Part shown: positions 8,168 to 17,825 of the stretch, in pieces
Position numbering within the stretch: position 1 is the stretch's first letter
How the letters are laid out: each line of letters begins with the position of its first letter
NCBI GenBank assembly: GCA_965237565.1
Contig: OZ250145.1
Span: 186,001 to 250,000 of the forward strand
Source: JANQSP01 sp965237565
GTDB taxonomy: Bacteria; Bdellovibrionota; Bdellovibrionia; Bdellovibrionales; UBA1609
DNA length: 64,000 nt
Reading direction: 5' to 3'
The notes under the pieces: generated by a model
The model's input: only the letters and a program-made list of their open reading frames with translations
What the model was told of the DNA's origin: nothing
Database searches by the model: none
Translations under genes and position numbers: made by a program

Positions 8168-9478
8168 ATGGGTCTTGAAATTGTTCTATACAGTTCTTCT
8201 CCGGTTGTTCAAAAAATTTTTTCTCATGTGCTTTATCATTATGGCCCAAAAGTTCATCGAGTGGATGAAGCTACGAAGCTAATCAAAAAAATAGAGCATA
8301 AACGACCAGATATCATATTTATAGAACGCTCAAATGAAGCTTCCAAGGACAAAGCCTTGAACGCTCAAATAAAGAAAAAAGAAGGATTTGATAAAATTCC
8401 TATTGTTTTGCTATCTCGGGACAAGTTGGAAACAAAAGAATGGCCAGCTGGATTGGCACAGGGGTTTTTAAAAAAACCAATTGAAGCTAGCCAATTACGA
8501 GAAATCATAAATCGTTTTGTCCCAAAAACAAAAGTCAACATTTTGGGAAGATATCTTATTTTTCCAACAAAATTTGGAGAGGATCAAAATGTAGAAGAAG
8601 CAGAACAAAGCTCCGCTCAAGAGACTGAAATGGCTGCCGACGTCATGCAAGATGAGGTGGCTGCCGACGTCATGCAAGATGAGGTGGCTGTCGACGTCAT
8701 GAGTGAAACAGAAGAAGCAGAACAAAGCTCCGCTCAAGAAACTGAAATGGCTGCCGACGTCATACAAGATGAGATGGCTATCGACATTATGGGTGAAACA
8801 GAAAAATGGAAACAGACTTCCGCTAAAGATGCAAAGGATCAAGAGGAACCAAAACCACAAGACGAAGTGACGATTAACGTAATGGTTGAAGCAAAAGAAG
8901 AAAGCTCTGTTCAAGAAACAAAGAGTCAAGTGCTTGCTAACACTGAGGTAAAAACAAAAGAATCACCATCCCCTCAAGAAGTAAAACTCACCACCTTAGG
9001 CTCTGAACCGGAATCCACTGTTGATTCCGATATGGAGAACGAAGAGAAAACCAGTGTAAAGAATGAAAAGAAGAAACTCCAAGAAAAACTAAAATCGCTG
9101 GATTTACAGTCATCAGAAAATGTAAAAAAACAAGAAGAAATGGGTGCCAAAAATTTTTACGAAGAAAGTTTTGTTGAAGCAAATACAAAAAAAAGTTCTC
9201 GCTTTCTAGCAGATAAACATACGAATGTAAAATTTTTAGATTCAATGGGAAAAGACAAAGACACTCCAAAACAAATTGATACCCAAGAACTCAATGCGCA
9301 AATTACAAAGAAAACTGAAGAACAATTGGCTCAATTTTTTGCAAAGAAAGGTGAAAAATTGATTCAAAGAGCTATTGAAAAAACTGTGTGGCAAGTGGTT
9401 CCAGAACTAGCAAAACAGATAATAAAAAAAGAAATTGATACCCTTGTAAAAGAAGAAGAAGATATCAACAACGAATGA
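8168..9478 (+). CDS. Degenerate receiver-domain protein with acidic repeats and conserved C-terminal tail
   Basis: Residues 1-120 fold like a response-regulator receiver: a strand with LYSSSP in place of the acidic pair, a strand ending in FIERS with Glu53 where the phosphorylated Asp should be, then LLS and the conserved Lys-Pro (K103, P104). Phosphotransfer is therefore unlikely. Residues about 140-340 are an acidic, Glu/Gln-rich low-complexity region with tandem repeats. The last 65 residues are helical (AIEKTVWQVVPELAKQII), like a tail seen in some deltaproteobacterial receiver proteins. The ATG at 8168 fits the receiver start; an in-frame TTG lies at 8132. The stop overlaps birA by 4 bases. 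Confidence 0.65.
   Translation: MGLEIVLYSSSPVVQKIFSHVLYHYGPKVHRVDEATKLIKKIEHKRPDIIFIERSNEASKDKALNAQIKKKEGFDKIPIVLLSRDKLETKEWPAGLAQGFLKKPIEASQLREIINRFVPKTKVNILGRYLIFPTKFGEDQNVEEAEQSSAQETEMAADVMQDEVAADVMQDEVAVDVMSETEEAEQSSAQETEMAADVIQDEMAIDIMGETEKWKQTSAKDAKDQEEPKPQDEVTINVMVEAKEESSVQETKSQVLANTEVKTKESPSPQEVKLTTLGSEPESTVDSDMENEEKTSVKNEKKKLQEKLKSLDLQSSENVKKQEEMGAKNFYEESFVEANTKKSSRFLADKHTNVKFLDSMGKDKDTPKQIDTQELNAQITKKTEEQLAQFFAKKGEKLIQRAIEKTVWQVVPELAKQIIKKEIDTLVKEEEDINNE
8594..8800 (+). repeat. Nested coding repeats, 27 bp within 117 bp
   Basis: A 27-base unit encoding AADVMQDEV begins at 8633, 8660 and (diverged) 8687. The whole block, beginning GAAGAAGCAGAACAAAGC, recurs 117 bases later at 8711. 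Both periods are multiples of three, so the frame is kept and the repeat adds about 39 residues. The near identity at DNA level suggests a recent expansion. Confidence 0.85.
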
Positions 9479-10095
9479 TTTATAGAATGTCGGTGATTGC
9501 TAACTGGACAAAAAATTGGGCGAAAAGAGAGAAAAAGGCTTTCCTCTATTACAAACAGACGAGTAGCACCAACGATAAAGCAAAGGAATTATCTGATTCG
9601 ATAAACGGACGAAAAGAGTTATTGATCGCTGAACTTCAAACAAAAGGACGTGGAAGAAGAAACAAAGAATGGCTCAACAGTGATATGATGTTGAGTTGGA
9701 ACTACTATTTGAGTCAAGCTCCGCAACTCAAAACTACTGTCGTCATGGGGCTAGCGCTTCATTCTGCACTAAAAAAAATTTGGCCTGCCAACAATTATAA
9801 AATAAAAATACCGAATGATATATATATCAAAAATAAAAAAATGGCTGGAATCCTTGTAGAGGTCATCAACAAAGGTCCCAAACATCACCAACTTATCATT
9901 GGCGTAGGAATGAACGTTTTTTGCCATCCAAAAACTTTGGATTCAAGAAACTCCTTTACCCACCTGCAAGAAGAATTACGAAAAAGAATTACTGAAAAAA
10001 ATTGGGCTGATTTTTTAAATGAGTGGTCTCATCAGACAAAAAAAAGGCTGCCACTTTGTCTCAAAAGACGGACTTCGCCGATCGTGAATTTATGA
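9475..10095 (+). CDS. birA: Biotin--protein ligase (catalytic domain only)
   Basis: BirA activates biotin with ATP and attaches it to the carboxyl-carrier lysine of biotin enzymes such as acetyl-CoA carboxylase. The 206-residue protein shows the substrate-binding STND, the GRGRRNKEW biotinyl-AMP loop, the KIPNDIYIKNKKMAGIL segment (Ile where Trp is usual before PND), and IGVGMNV. It lacks an N-terminal helix-turn-helix, so it should not act as a biotin repressor, and its C-terminal domain is shortened. Its ATG overlaps the previous stop (ATGA). Its 3' end overlaps the convergent lipoprotein gene by 6 bases. Confidence 0.92.
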   Translation: MIYRMSVIANWTKNWAKREKKAFLYYKQTSSTNDKAKELSDSINGRKELLIAELQTKGRGRRNKEWLNSDMMLSWNYYLSQAPQLKTTVVMGLALHSALKKIWPANNYKIKIPNDIYIKNKKMAGILVEVINKGPKHHQLIIGVGMNVFCHPKTLDSRNSFTHLQEELRKRITEKNWADFLNEWSHQTKKRLPLCLKRRTSPIVNL

Positions 10096-13000
10096 ACCCA
10101 AAGGAATTTCAGGTTTCGTTCTTTCAAAAATCATTTGAAAAATAAGATCATTTTGTGCCTTTTTTTCCTCCTTGTCTGAGCACGGAACTCTTGCTTCTTC
10201 TTCTGCTTCGAAGCATTTGTTGTTTTCGTTGTATTTCATGATGCGTATTGCAATCAATGAATCCTTTGAAGCTGGAATGGCAATTCTATTTCTCACTTCA
10301 TCATATAAAACAATAGGATTGGAAATGAAAAATTTTAAAAAAGCATCAGCAATTTTTGCTTCTTCGTCACGTCTTTTTTCTTCTGGGCTGAGTTCTCCTT
10401 CAACAACTGTCTCAAAATTCTTTTCAGAATACTGGTTCATAAATTCCTCATACAAAGTTTGAACGATCGGCAATCGATATTCATATGATCTATGTCTTTT
10501 CACGATTGTATCAATGATTTCTCCAAGACTTACAATGTTAACCACATGAAAGAACAGAGTGTTTGTGTTGTCATTTTTCAATTTTTGAACAAATTGTGGA
10601 CTTGCCCCTAGAATACGACGGAAATTTATTGCAAGCAAATATGAAAAGCCCATACGTCTTTGGGGACGATTATTTTGAAAGGATAGAGTTCTGGGCATTG
10701 TAACTCCTAAATCCTCATCCAAATATGGGTTCAAATCCATTCCAAGCAATATATATTCTTCCATTCTGTTATGAATTTCGCTGTAAAAATCTGGCTCCGC
10801 CAATAATAGAGGAGCAAAAATACGTAAACCAAAAGGAAAATAAGCATACTTAAAGCTATCAGAAATGGGAGAGAGTTCATCGATGGAATCTTCTTCTGTC
10901 TGTGGTAAAAAGTAAGACCTTTCTCTATTGAGGTAACCCACCTCTGTAAACAATTCTCCCATGTTGTTTTCTTCGGCCCATTTTTTGGCTAAGCTTGATT
11001 CACAATCGACCAGAATTTTTCTATTCTGATAAAGTGAGATGTGTTCAGAAAAATCCCTATCAATGAGCAACTCTTCTACATCACTAGCAGGCCAAATGAC
11101 TTGATCAACTATTTTTTCAAAATCCACAGATTGATAAAAACCATCTGCTTTTCTATATATGCAATATTTAATAGGAAGAAAAAATATCTCTTTAAAAAAA
11201 TCAAATATTGGCTCTCTTATTTCATAGTATTGTTTAAAGTCAGAATTATTACGAGCCTCCTCTAGTAACAAATCTTTAAAAGACGTCACAGATTCTTCAT
11301 CAAATGGCGAATAATCATGTACTTTTCTTCCTTCCGATCTTAAAAGAGGATTCAGATAATCTTCTTGCCACAATTTATATAGGTACTGTATGGCATACAA
11401 GCCAAAAAAATTAGTAACCTGTGCTGTGCGACTTCTATCATAGCGTCTTCTGGTTATCTCTATTGCATTTTTATCTGAGAGAATTGCCATTTGAGCAATC
11501 TCTAGCGGAGTTGCTCCATAGTCACCCTTGATACAAATGTTTCCATTTTTGGTAACATCACTACCATCTCGGTAGTACGTGCCTCCACATACCTTATAAT
11601 GTCTCACTGTAACGTTCTTATCCGCTATTGTTTCCTCAATACTTTTTTGTGGTTGCTGAGGATCCGCATCAGCTCCATCAGATACTTCTAAAAACCTTCC
11701 ATCAACCAATTCTATCTTATTAAAGTAGAGAAAACGAATCGCAGCGATATCATATTTACCTGGGACTGTAAGAATTGGATAACCTTCATGAACATAATCC
11801 ATTAAAGAAGAAAATTTGGGAGGTTCAGAGAAAAACTTATTTATCATCATTTTATCGGCATTTTTTCCAAAAATTTTTGTGATCTCATCGTAGCTTTTGT
11901 AATAGTTGTCACTATCCACAGAAGCTGAAAAAACGTGCCTCAAACCGGCACTATGAAACATTTCATGTATTATTGTGCGAATAATACCAGCCTCAGCCAA
12001 TTTGTAGCCACACTCTTTCACAACTACCTTATCATTTAGAGGAGCCATGTTGGGATGCAGTGGTTCCAAATCAAATGCATGAGAATGTTGTCCTTTTGTT
12101 TCATCAATAAACGAAATAACTTCTGGACACTTCACTTCTATACTCTTCTCAAAAAAATCACTCACTCCAGAAGAACCGGGCCAAAGCCAAGCAGTTGGAT
12201 AAACACGAAATCGTATGTATTGTCGAACCAAATTAATGTAGTTATTAGTCAGATTGCTAATCCAAACATTAGCTGTTCCTGAAATGACCTCTCCTGTTTG
12301 CGGATTATTAATATTGGGACCGTATCCAAGCCTCGAAATTTGGCCTTTTTGATAATTGGCAACCATCATGTTAATAATGTTGTAGCGAATATCACCTAGT
12401 TCTTGATCTTGGCTCTCATTTAACTTGATAGTTATTTTTTTGTTTCCTTCAGAAGCAAGTAATTCAAACACTGAATTGAAATAGTGAACTGCCGTACGAG
12501 CAAAACCACGTATCCGCTCATCCTTGGGAGTTTGCTTAGAAAAATACCACTCAATCACTTCAACATTTGGATTGAATCGAACAGAACGATAGAACTTTGT
12601 TTTGTCCAACTCTGTATGATCCATAGAATCTAGATAAACAGTTCTGGAAGTATGAAAAATGGGAAAAAACGTAGTGCTATCTATTTCGAACCATTTTTTC
12701 TCGACATAATTACTATGACTTGGAACTTTTCTGAAAGCCAATTTGATTCGATTAACTCCCTCATCCACTCTATTCTCAAAGGTTAGACTCAGGTAATCGT
12801 TATCTATCACGAGATTCTCAAACTCAAGACGCCGATCTTCAAAAGAATGTCTTAGTTCTGACAATTGATCAAAATTGATTCTAAAATAGGACCTTTCAAT
12901 AACCTCTTTTGTGCTCGTTTTCCTGTCACTGAAAGCACTCCACTGATCCCTTGAATCACGACTTTCTTCATAATCTTCCCAACTGCCAGGAATAAATATC

Positions 13001-13917
13001 GCAGCCTTTTTATCTTCCTTCCTAATATCACTACTCGCATCTAAAGCTTCTAGGCCTCCAGCCACTTTTCTAAAATTCACCAGAGAAGCTCTCACTGGCA
13101 ACTGTTCACCAGCATATCCTTTAGCTGAAGTAATAAGGGTCTTCGCAAAAAACCAATTCCCTGAAAAAAAATTAGCTGGAAACACATTCTTTTTATCCAA
13201 GTAAGAAAACACTACTTTATTCGTGAACAAGCGCACATATCGAGCAGTCTTGTTTGATATTGCCGTACATTTTGGACGAAATTGCCCAGTTTTCTCATCA
13301 TGAATATTTTTTTGTTGCTCTTTAGTACAATATTCGACCCTATAGCCAACAAGTGGAGTCGCCATCATTTGATCATCCAATTTGATTCCTACAGGTCTTT
13401 CATCGTAAGGAATTTTGGCTGTTTCAGCGACTTTATAAAAAATTAGATAATTTCCCTTTAATTGCGGAACAATGTAGTAGACTTGATTAGGAGATCCTTT
13501 GAATTTCACTTTACCAAGCAAATTCTTCAACAACTTTTGATCTTTCTTTTCTGTCTCTTCACTGAAAATTTCATAATTTAAAATGTATTGCTGGTCGGCA
13601 AATGAAAGCTCAGAACCTAGTTGGGCTCTTTGCCGACTTGTAGAAAAAGGGACTAATTCACCTTGCGAAGTTGTTTTAATCTTGAGGATTTTCCCATCTA
13701 AGAAAGCTTTGTCCAAAGATTGTTTTAAATCGCTCGGTCCGGAGGAAAGAATAGAATCAAAATTTTTGAATCGCTCAATCTTCTCTATGTTATCAGCTGT
13801 TCCTTGAACAAAAGTCTCTACTCCAAGATTGTTATCACTCGGTCTCACACAAGAAATGAATAAAAATAAGCAACAAAATTTCGTTATGAAAATACGAAAT
13901 AGCAAAGGAAAGCTCAT
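10090..13917 (-). CDS. Giant metzincin-like lipoprotein (paralog A)
   Basis: This 1275-residue protein begins with a lipoprotein signal peptide ending LFISC, lipid-modified on Cys23. The middle has HEMFHSAGLRH at 651-661, the HExxHxxGxxH zinc site with three His ligands and catalytic Glu652, and 55 residues after the first His a Met-turn-like SLMDY (Met706). Together these mark a metzincin metallopeptidase. The roughly 600 residues before it and 550 after it resemble no family I recognise. The next gene upstream is a full-length paralog with the same Cys23 and the same motif spacing. The frame is open to a TTG at 13932, but the ATG at 13917 is preferred. Substrate unknown; expected location is the outer membrane. 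Confidence 0.75.
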   Translation of the reverse strand: MSFPLLFRIFITKFCCLFLFISCVRPSDNNLGVETFVQGTADNIEKIERFKNFDSILSSGPSDLKQSLDKAFLDGKILKIKTTSQGELVPFSTSRQRAQLGSELSFADQQYILNYEIFSEETEKKDQKLLKNLLGKVKFKGSPNQVYYIVPQLKGNYLIFYKVAETAKIPYDERPVGIKLDDQMMATPLVGYRVEYCTKEQQKNIHDEKTGQFRPKCTAISNKTARYVRLFTNKVVFSYLDKKNVFPANFFSGNWFFAKTLITSAKGYAGEQLPVRASLVNFRKVAGGLEALDASSDIRKEDKKAAIFIPGSWEDYEESRDSRDQWSAFSDRKTSTKEVIERSYFRINFDQLSELRHSFEDRRLEFENLVIDNDYLSLTFENRVDEGVNRIKLAFRKVPSHSNYVEKKWFEIDSTTFFPIFHTSRTVYLDSMDHTELDKTKFYRSVRFNPNVEVIEWYFSKQTPKDERIRGFARTAVHYFNSVFELLASEGNKKITIKLNESQDQELGDIRYNIINMMVANYQKGQISRLGYGPNINNPQTGEVISGTANVWISNLTNNYINLVRQYIRFRVYPTAWLWPGSSGVSDFFEKSIEVKCPEVISFIDETKGQHSHAFDLEPLHPNMAPLNDKVVVKECGYKLAEAGIIRTIIHEMFHSAGLRHVFSASVDSDNYYKSYDEITKIFGKNADKMMINKFFSEPPKFSSLMDYVHEGYPILTVPGKYDIAAIRFLYFNKIELVDGRFLEVSDGADADPQQPQKSIEETIADKNVTVRHYKVCGGTYYRDGSDVTKNGNICIKGDYGATPLEIAQMAILSDKNAIEITRRRYDRSRTAQVTNFFGLYAIQYLYKLWQEDYLNPLLRSEGRKVHDYSPFDEESVTSFKDLLLEEARNNSDFKQYYEIREPIFDFFKEIFFLPIKYCIYRKADGFYQSVDFEKIVDQVIWPASDVEELLIDRDFSEHISLYQNRKILVDCESSLAKKWAEENNMGELFTEVGYLNRERSYFLPQTEEDSIDELSPISDSFKYAYFPFGLRIFAPLLLAEPDFYSEIHNRMEEYILLGMDLNPYLDEDLGVTMPRTLSFQNNRPQRRMGFSYLLAINFRRILGASPQFVQKLKNDNTNTLFFHVVNIVSLGEIIDTIVKRHRSYEYRLPIVQTLYEEFMNQYSEKNFETVVEGELSPEEKRRDEEAKIADAFLKFFISNPIVLYDEVRNRIAIPASKDSLIAIRIMKYNENNKCFEAEEEARVPCSDKEEKKAQNDLIFQMIFERTKPEIPLGS

Positions 13918-14135
13918 AGCAAATATATCCAATGATTCATGGCAAACGCACCTGTCAGTGATCGTGTACCATGGTAATATTAGGAGAACAAATATTCAGT
14001 GAGAAAAAAATCTAAATAAAAGGTGGAGGCAATAGTCTAGGTGCAGCTGGAAGTGGTCAAACAATGTAGATTTCTAATCATTTTTTGCAACCAAAATATC
14101 TTAGTAAATCTTAAATTTCGTTCCAGATGGGATGC

Positions 14136-17100
14136 TCAATTTTTTAAAGGAACTGTTCGTCGCTTGATCACTTGATATAAAAATTCATTATGACCAATTT
14201 TATCCAGCCTATCTGGGCAAGGAATGTGCTCATCCTCTTCTTTTTTCAAACAAGTTTTGTTTTCATTATATTTTTTAATCACCTCAGCAGTGTATCCATT
14301 GATTGCATATGGAACCAAAATCGACTCCATCCTTTGCGTAGTTACACTTGAAGGAACTTGAAAAATCTCTGGTTGAAAAAGAAAAAAATCAGCAAATTCT
14401 TTCTGCTGGTCTTGATCAAGAAATCTTTGATACAAATCATATAAAGAGGGTAACTTTTCTTTATATAAGACCGAATATTCTTCAACTCGCTCAATATAAT
14501 CGGACAAAAAATCAATAGAAATACCAACAATTTTACTGTCTGCATTGAGATCTTTATATTCTTTCGATTGAAAGTCCTTTAGATTTTGCACTCGACTAAT
14601 CTCTTCGTGGAACAATAACTTACTTCTCGCATTTGCCAATCTAAGGTGCGTCCGAGTGACTGCATAAGAAAACGCTCTTGGGATTTCCATATCTAAATCA
14701 AGATAGAGATTTAAATCTTCACCCTCTAATACATATTCCCTTATACTGTGGCTTGTTTCCTTATAAAATTGAGGCTCCTTCATTAATATCAAATTAAATC
14801 CATTTCTCACAACACTACTAAGAAGTATATAATTGAAAGGAGTGCCTTCATCAAGGGTATCAGTATTCCTCTCTTTTAAAAAATATCTCCTACTTTGCCC
14901 AAAATAACCAACTTCTGTAAACAGTTCCCCCATATTCATCCGATTCGCCCAATCCTCCACAGCGTCGGATTGGCAATCAATCAATACCTTTCTGCTATTT
15001 TCACTTAAATCCGGAATGATTTGATCAATAATCCTGTCAATACTCACAGCCTTATAAGAACCATCGACTCTCTTGTATATACAATGCTTAGTGGGAAGAA
15101 AAAGTAATTCCTTATAGAAATTAAATAAGGGTTCTCTAATTGCATAATATTGTGCGAATAGAGAGTCAGGATCCTGTTCTACTTTTCTCAATAATAGATT
15201 ACGAAATTCATCTATATCCTGTTCGTCGTAAGGAGAATAATCATAGATGTTCTTGCTTTGGCCCCTCAACAAGGGACCCAGATATCCTGGCTGCCACTTT
15301 AGATGAAGATATTCAAGAATACTCAAAAAGGTAAGGAAGATGTTTTCATTTTTAAGAGCCAGATCATCATAGCGTCTAGTAAAAAGTAGCATCCCATTCT
15401 TTGCAGAGCGAATAAGATTTTGCACCACCTCTAAAGGGGTACTACCATAATCAAATGCAATACAAATATGTTGACCTTCCCTTATACCATCTGATCCGGA
15501 AAAACCACCGCATATCTTGTATTTTTTTAGAGAAACATTTTTCTTTTTTATAATCTCCTCAATACTTTTTTGTGGATTCTGAGGATCCGCATCGGCTCCA
15601 TCGGGAATTTTCAAAAATGTACCATCGCTCAATTCCACCTTGTTAAAGTAGAGAAAGCGTAAAAAAGCAATATCGTACTTACCCGGAACCGTGAGCGAGG
15701 GGTATTGAGTATAACCATAATCCATCAGTGAGGAAAATTTGGGAGGCTGATCTGGATTGGCATATATCATTGGTTCAACGGAAGATTTTCCAAAAATTTT
15801 CACTATCTCACCATAGTTTTTATAATAATTCTTATCATCCTCAGAACTGGAAAAAACATGCCGGTCCCCGAAAGCATGCATCATTTCATGCATCGTAATA
15901 CTGAGTATCTGAGACATGGACAAACGAACGGCACAATCATTTACAATCTCCCTATCCTCTAATGGATCCATGGAAGGATGCAAACGATTGCCCTTTCCCC
16001 TCTGGCTCACAATAAACTCCATCACTTCTGGGCACTTTACTTTTATACTTTTCTCAAAAAAATCACTCACTCCAGAAGAACCAGGCCAGACCCAAGCTGG
16101 GGGATAGATTCGAAGCCGTACATAATTACGAGTGAGAGCAACGAGATTGTCGATGATCTCACTGACCCACACGTTAGCTGTTCCTGAAATCACTTCTCCT
16201 GTCCTAGGATTTGCTACATTGGGGCCATATCCAATTAAAAAACCAGATCCTTTTTTGTACTCAGTCTCCAACATGTTAATAATATTATAACGAATATCAC
16301 CCAGTTCTTTCTCTTCGCTTTCGTCTAGCTTAATGAGGATCTTCTGATCCCCTTCTCCTCTAGCCTCTTGAAAGGCCAAATTGATATAGTGAACAGCTTT
16401 ACGAGCAAGCTCACGAACCCACTCCTTCTTAGAAGTCTGAGTGGAAAAATACCACTTGATCACATTCGCTTTCGGATCAAAACGAACCGCACGCAAAAAC
16501 TTTTCGTGATCCTCCTTCGTGTGTTCTCCAAATCCCACGAAAGCAATTCTCTTGATGCCGAACATGGGAAAATACAAAGTACTATCTTCTTCAAACCATT
16601 TCTTTTCGACATAGTTGCTCTGACTAGACACTCTCTTAAAAGCTAGTTTGATCCATTCAAAACCATTTGCTCCACTAGATTGATAAGTGAAACTAAAGTA
16701 ACCATCTGAAACAGTAGAACGTACAAATTCACCAAGTCCTCCCTCTTTATCAGCAAATTCATGCAAATTCAGCTTAATATAGGGTCGACTGAGAGTCTCT
16801 CCCTTCTCGACTTTCCTCTCCCCCAGATGATTCCAATGATCTATTGAATCTCGATTCTGCTCGTAGGCTTCCCACTCGCCATAAAAAGTTCCCCCAACTT
16901 GTCGATCCTCCTCCATTAGATCACTACTCGCATCCACCATGACCAAACCATCTATTGTCTTCCTAAATTTTACAAAATCCACCCTTGTGGGAGGTTGATA
17001 ACCTATGAGATTCGAAGGACTCTTGATCAAAGTCCTTGTATAAAGCCACTCTCCCTTAAAAAAAACAGCCGAAAACAAATCCTTCTTATCCAAGTAAGAA

Positions 17101-17825
17101 AAAATAAGACGTTTGTCGTCTAGGTACAAATACTCAGCCGACTCTTTCGATATTCCAGCACATTTTGGACGTATCCTCCCTGTCACTTCATCATGAACAT
17201 TCCTCTCTGATTCTTTCACACAATATTTTACCTCATAACCAAGCAAGGGAGTCGCCATCATATTTCCCAACTTGATTCCCATAGGTTTCTCATCATAGGG
17301 GATTTTATTTAACTCACCAACTCTGTATAGCACTAAATAATCCCCCTCTAAACGAGGAGCAATATAGTATTCTTCATTCGAAAATCCTTTGAAATTCTCT
17401 ACCTTCCCAAGTAAACTCGCCAATTTTTTTTGAGTGTTTGTTTTAACGTCCAAAATCTCGTAATTCAAAATGACAGGCTGATTTGCAAAAGATAAATCTG
17501 GATCCAATTTCGATTTCTCTACGCTGTTAGAAAAACGAAAAGATTCTCCCCCCTCAGAAGAGGTTTTGATCTTGATGATCTTTCCTTCTGATACAGCTTT
17601 GTCCAATAATTGCTTAGCATTGAGAGATTGTTTTCCCAACTCGGGAGGAAAAATCAAATCAAAACTTTTAAATTGATCAATATCTTCTATACCGTCATTA
17701 CTGCCCGGAATCCAATGCTCACCAGCTTTTCCACTGCTAGTAGTCGGCTCCCTTACACAGGACACAAATAAAAGCAGAGTACAAAAACATGTCGCTGAAA
17801 CTCGATAGAAATATTTAAAAAGCAT
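14136..17825 (-). CDS. Giant metzincin-like lipoprotein (paralog B)
   Basis: This 1229-residue lipoprotein has a lipobox LFVSC with Cys23, a zinc site HEMMHAFGDRH at 646-656, and a Met-turn SLMDY with Met701, again 55 residues after the first His. It aligns along its whole length with the downstream gene; shared blocks include RYNIIN, GEVISGTANVW, PGSSGVSDFFEKSI, LTVPGKYDIA and MNMGELFTEVGY. The start is taken as ATG 17825, with AGGTG 6-7 bases upstream, rather than the GTG at 17834. It overlaps the end of the preceding outer-membrane-protein gene by 11 bases, so the two are one transcription unit. A 218-base spacer separates it from paralog A. Confidence 0.75.
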   Translation of the reverse strand: MLFKYFYRVSATCFCTLLLFVSCVREPTTSSGKAGEHWIPGSNDGIEDIDQFKSFDLIFPPELGKQSLNAKQLLDKAVSEGKIIKIKTSSEGGESFRFSNSVEKSKLDPDLSFANQPVILNYEILDVKTNTQKKLASLLGKVENFKGFSNEEYYIAPRLEGDYLVLYRVGELNKIPYDEKPMGIKLGNMMATPLLGYEVKYCVKESERNVHDEVTGRIRPKCAGISKESAEYLYLDDKRLIFSYLDKKDLFSAVFFKGEWLYTRTLIKSPSNLIGYQPPTRVDFVKFRKTIDGLVMVDASSDLMEEDRQVGGTFYGEWEAYEQNRDSIDHWNHLGERKVEKGETLSRPYIKLNLHEFADKEGGLGEFVRSTVSDGYFSFTYQSSGANGFEWIKLAFKRVSSQSNYVEKKWFEEDSTLYFPMFGIKRIAFVGFGEHTKEDHEKFLRAVRFDPKANVIKWYFSTQTSKKEWVRELARKAVHYINLAFQEARGEGDQKILIKLDESEEKELGDIRYNIINMLETEYKKGSGFLIGYGPNVANPRTGEVISGTANVWVSEIIDNLVALTRNYVRLRIYPPAWVWPGSSGVSDFFEKSIKVKCPEVMEFIVSQRGKGNRLHPSMDPLEDREIVNDCAVRLSMSQILSITMHEMMHAFGDRHVFSSSEDDKNYYKNYGEIVKIFGKSSVEPMIYANPDQPPKFSSLMDYGYTQYPSLTVPGKYDIAFLRFLYFNKVELSDGTFLKIPDGADADPQNPQKSIEEIIKKKNVSLKKYKICGGFSGSDGIREGQHICIAFDYGSTPLEVVQNLIRSAKNGMLLFTRRYDDLALKNENIFLTFLSILEYLHLKWQPGYLGPLLRGQSKNIYDYSPYDEQDIDEFRNLLLRKVEQDPDSLFAQYYAIREPLFNFYKELLFLPTKHCIYKRVDGSYKAVSIDRIIDQIIPDLSENSRKVLIDCQSDAVEDWANRMNMGELFTEVGYFGQSRRYFLKERNTDTLDEGTPFNYILLSSVVRNGFNLILMKEPQFYKETSHSIREYVLEGEDLNLYLDLDMEIPRAFSYAVTRTHLRLANARSKLLFHEEISRVQNLKDFQSKEYKDLNADSKIVGISIDFLSDYIERVEEYSVLYKEKLPSLYDLYQRFLDQDQQKEFADFFLFQPEIFQVPSSVTTQRMESILVPYAINGYTAEVIKKYNENKTCLKKEEDEHIPCPDRLDKIGHNEFLYQVIKRRTVPLKN

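Noticed and set aside
8495..8929. 144-residue minus-strand open frame opposite the receiver-like gene
   Set aside because: It is the complement of the acidic repeat region; its Phe/Cys/Leu-rich repetitive composition is an artefact of the Glu/Gln codons on the other strand.
11500..11530. Ankyrin-like GATPLEIA segment in the giant lipoproteins
   Set aside because: One short match in each chain, with no repeating 33-residue pattern around it.
13967..13976. TACCATGGTA palindrome 50 bases upstream of metzincin paralog A
   Set aside because: A single 10-bp palindrome with no spacer and no matching site near paralog B is within chance expectation.
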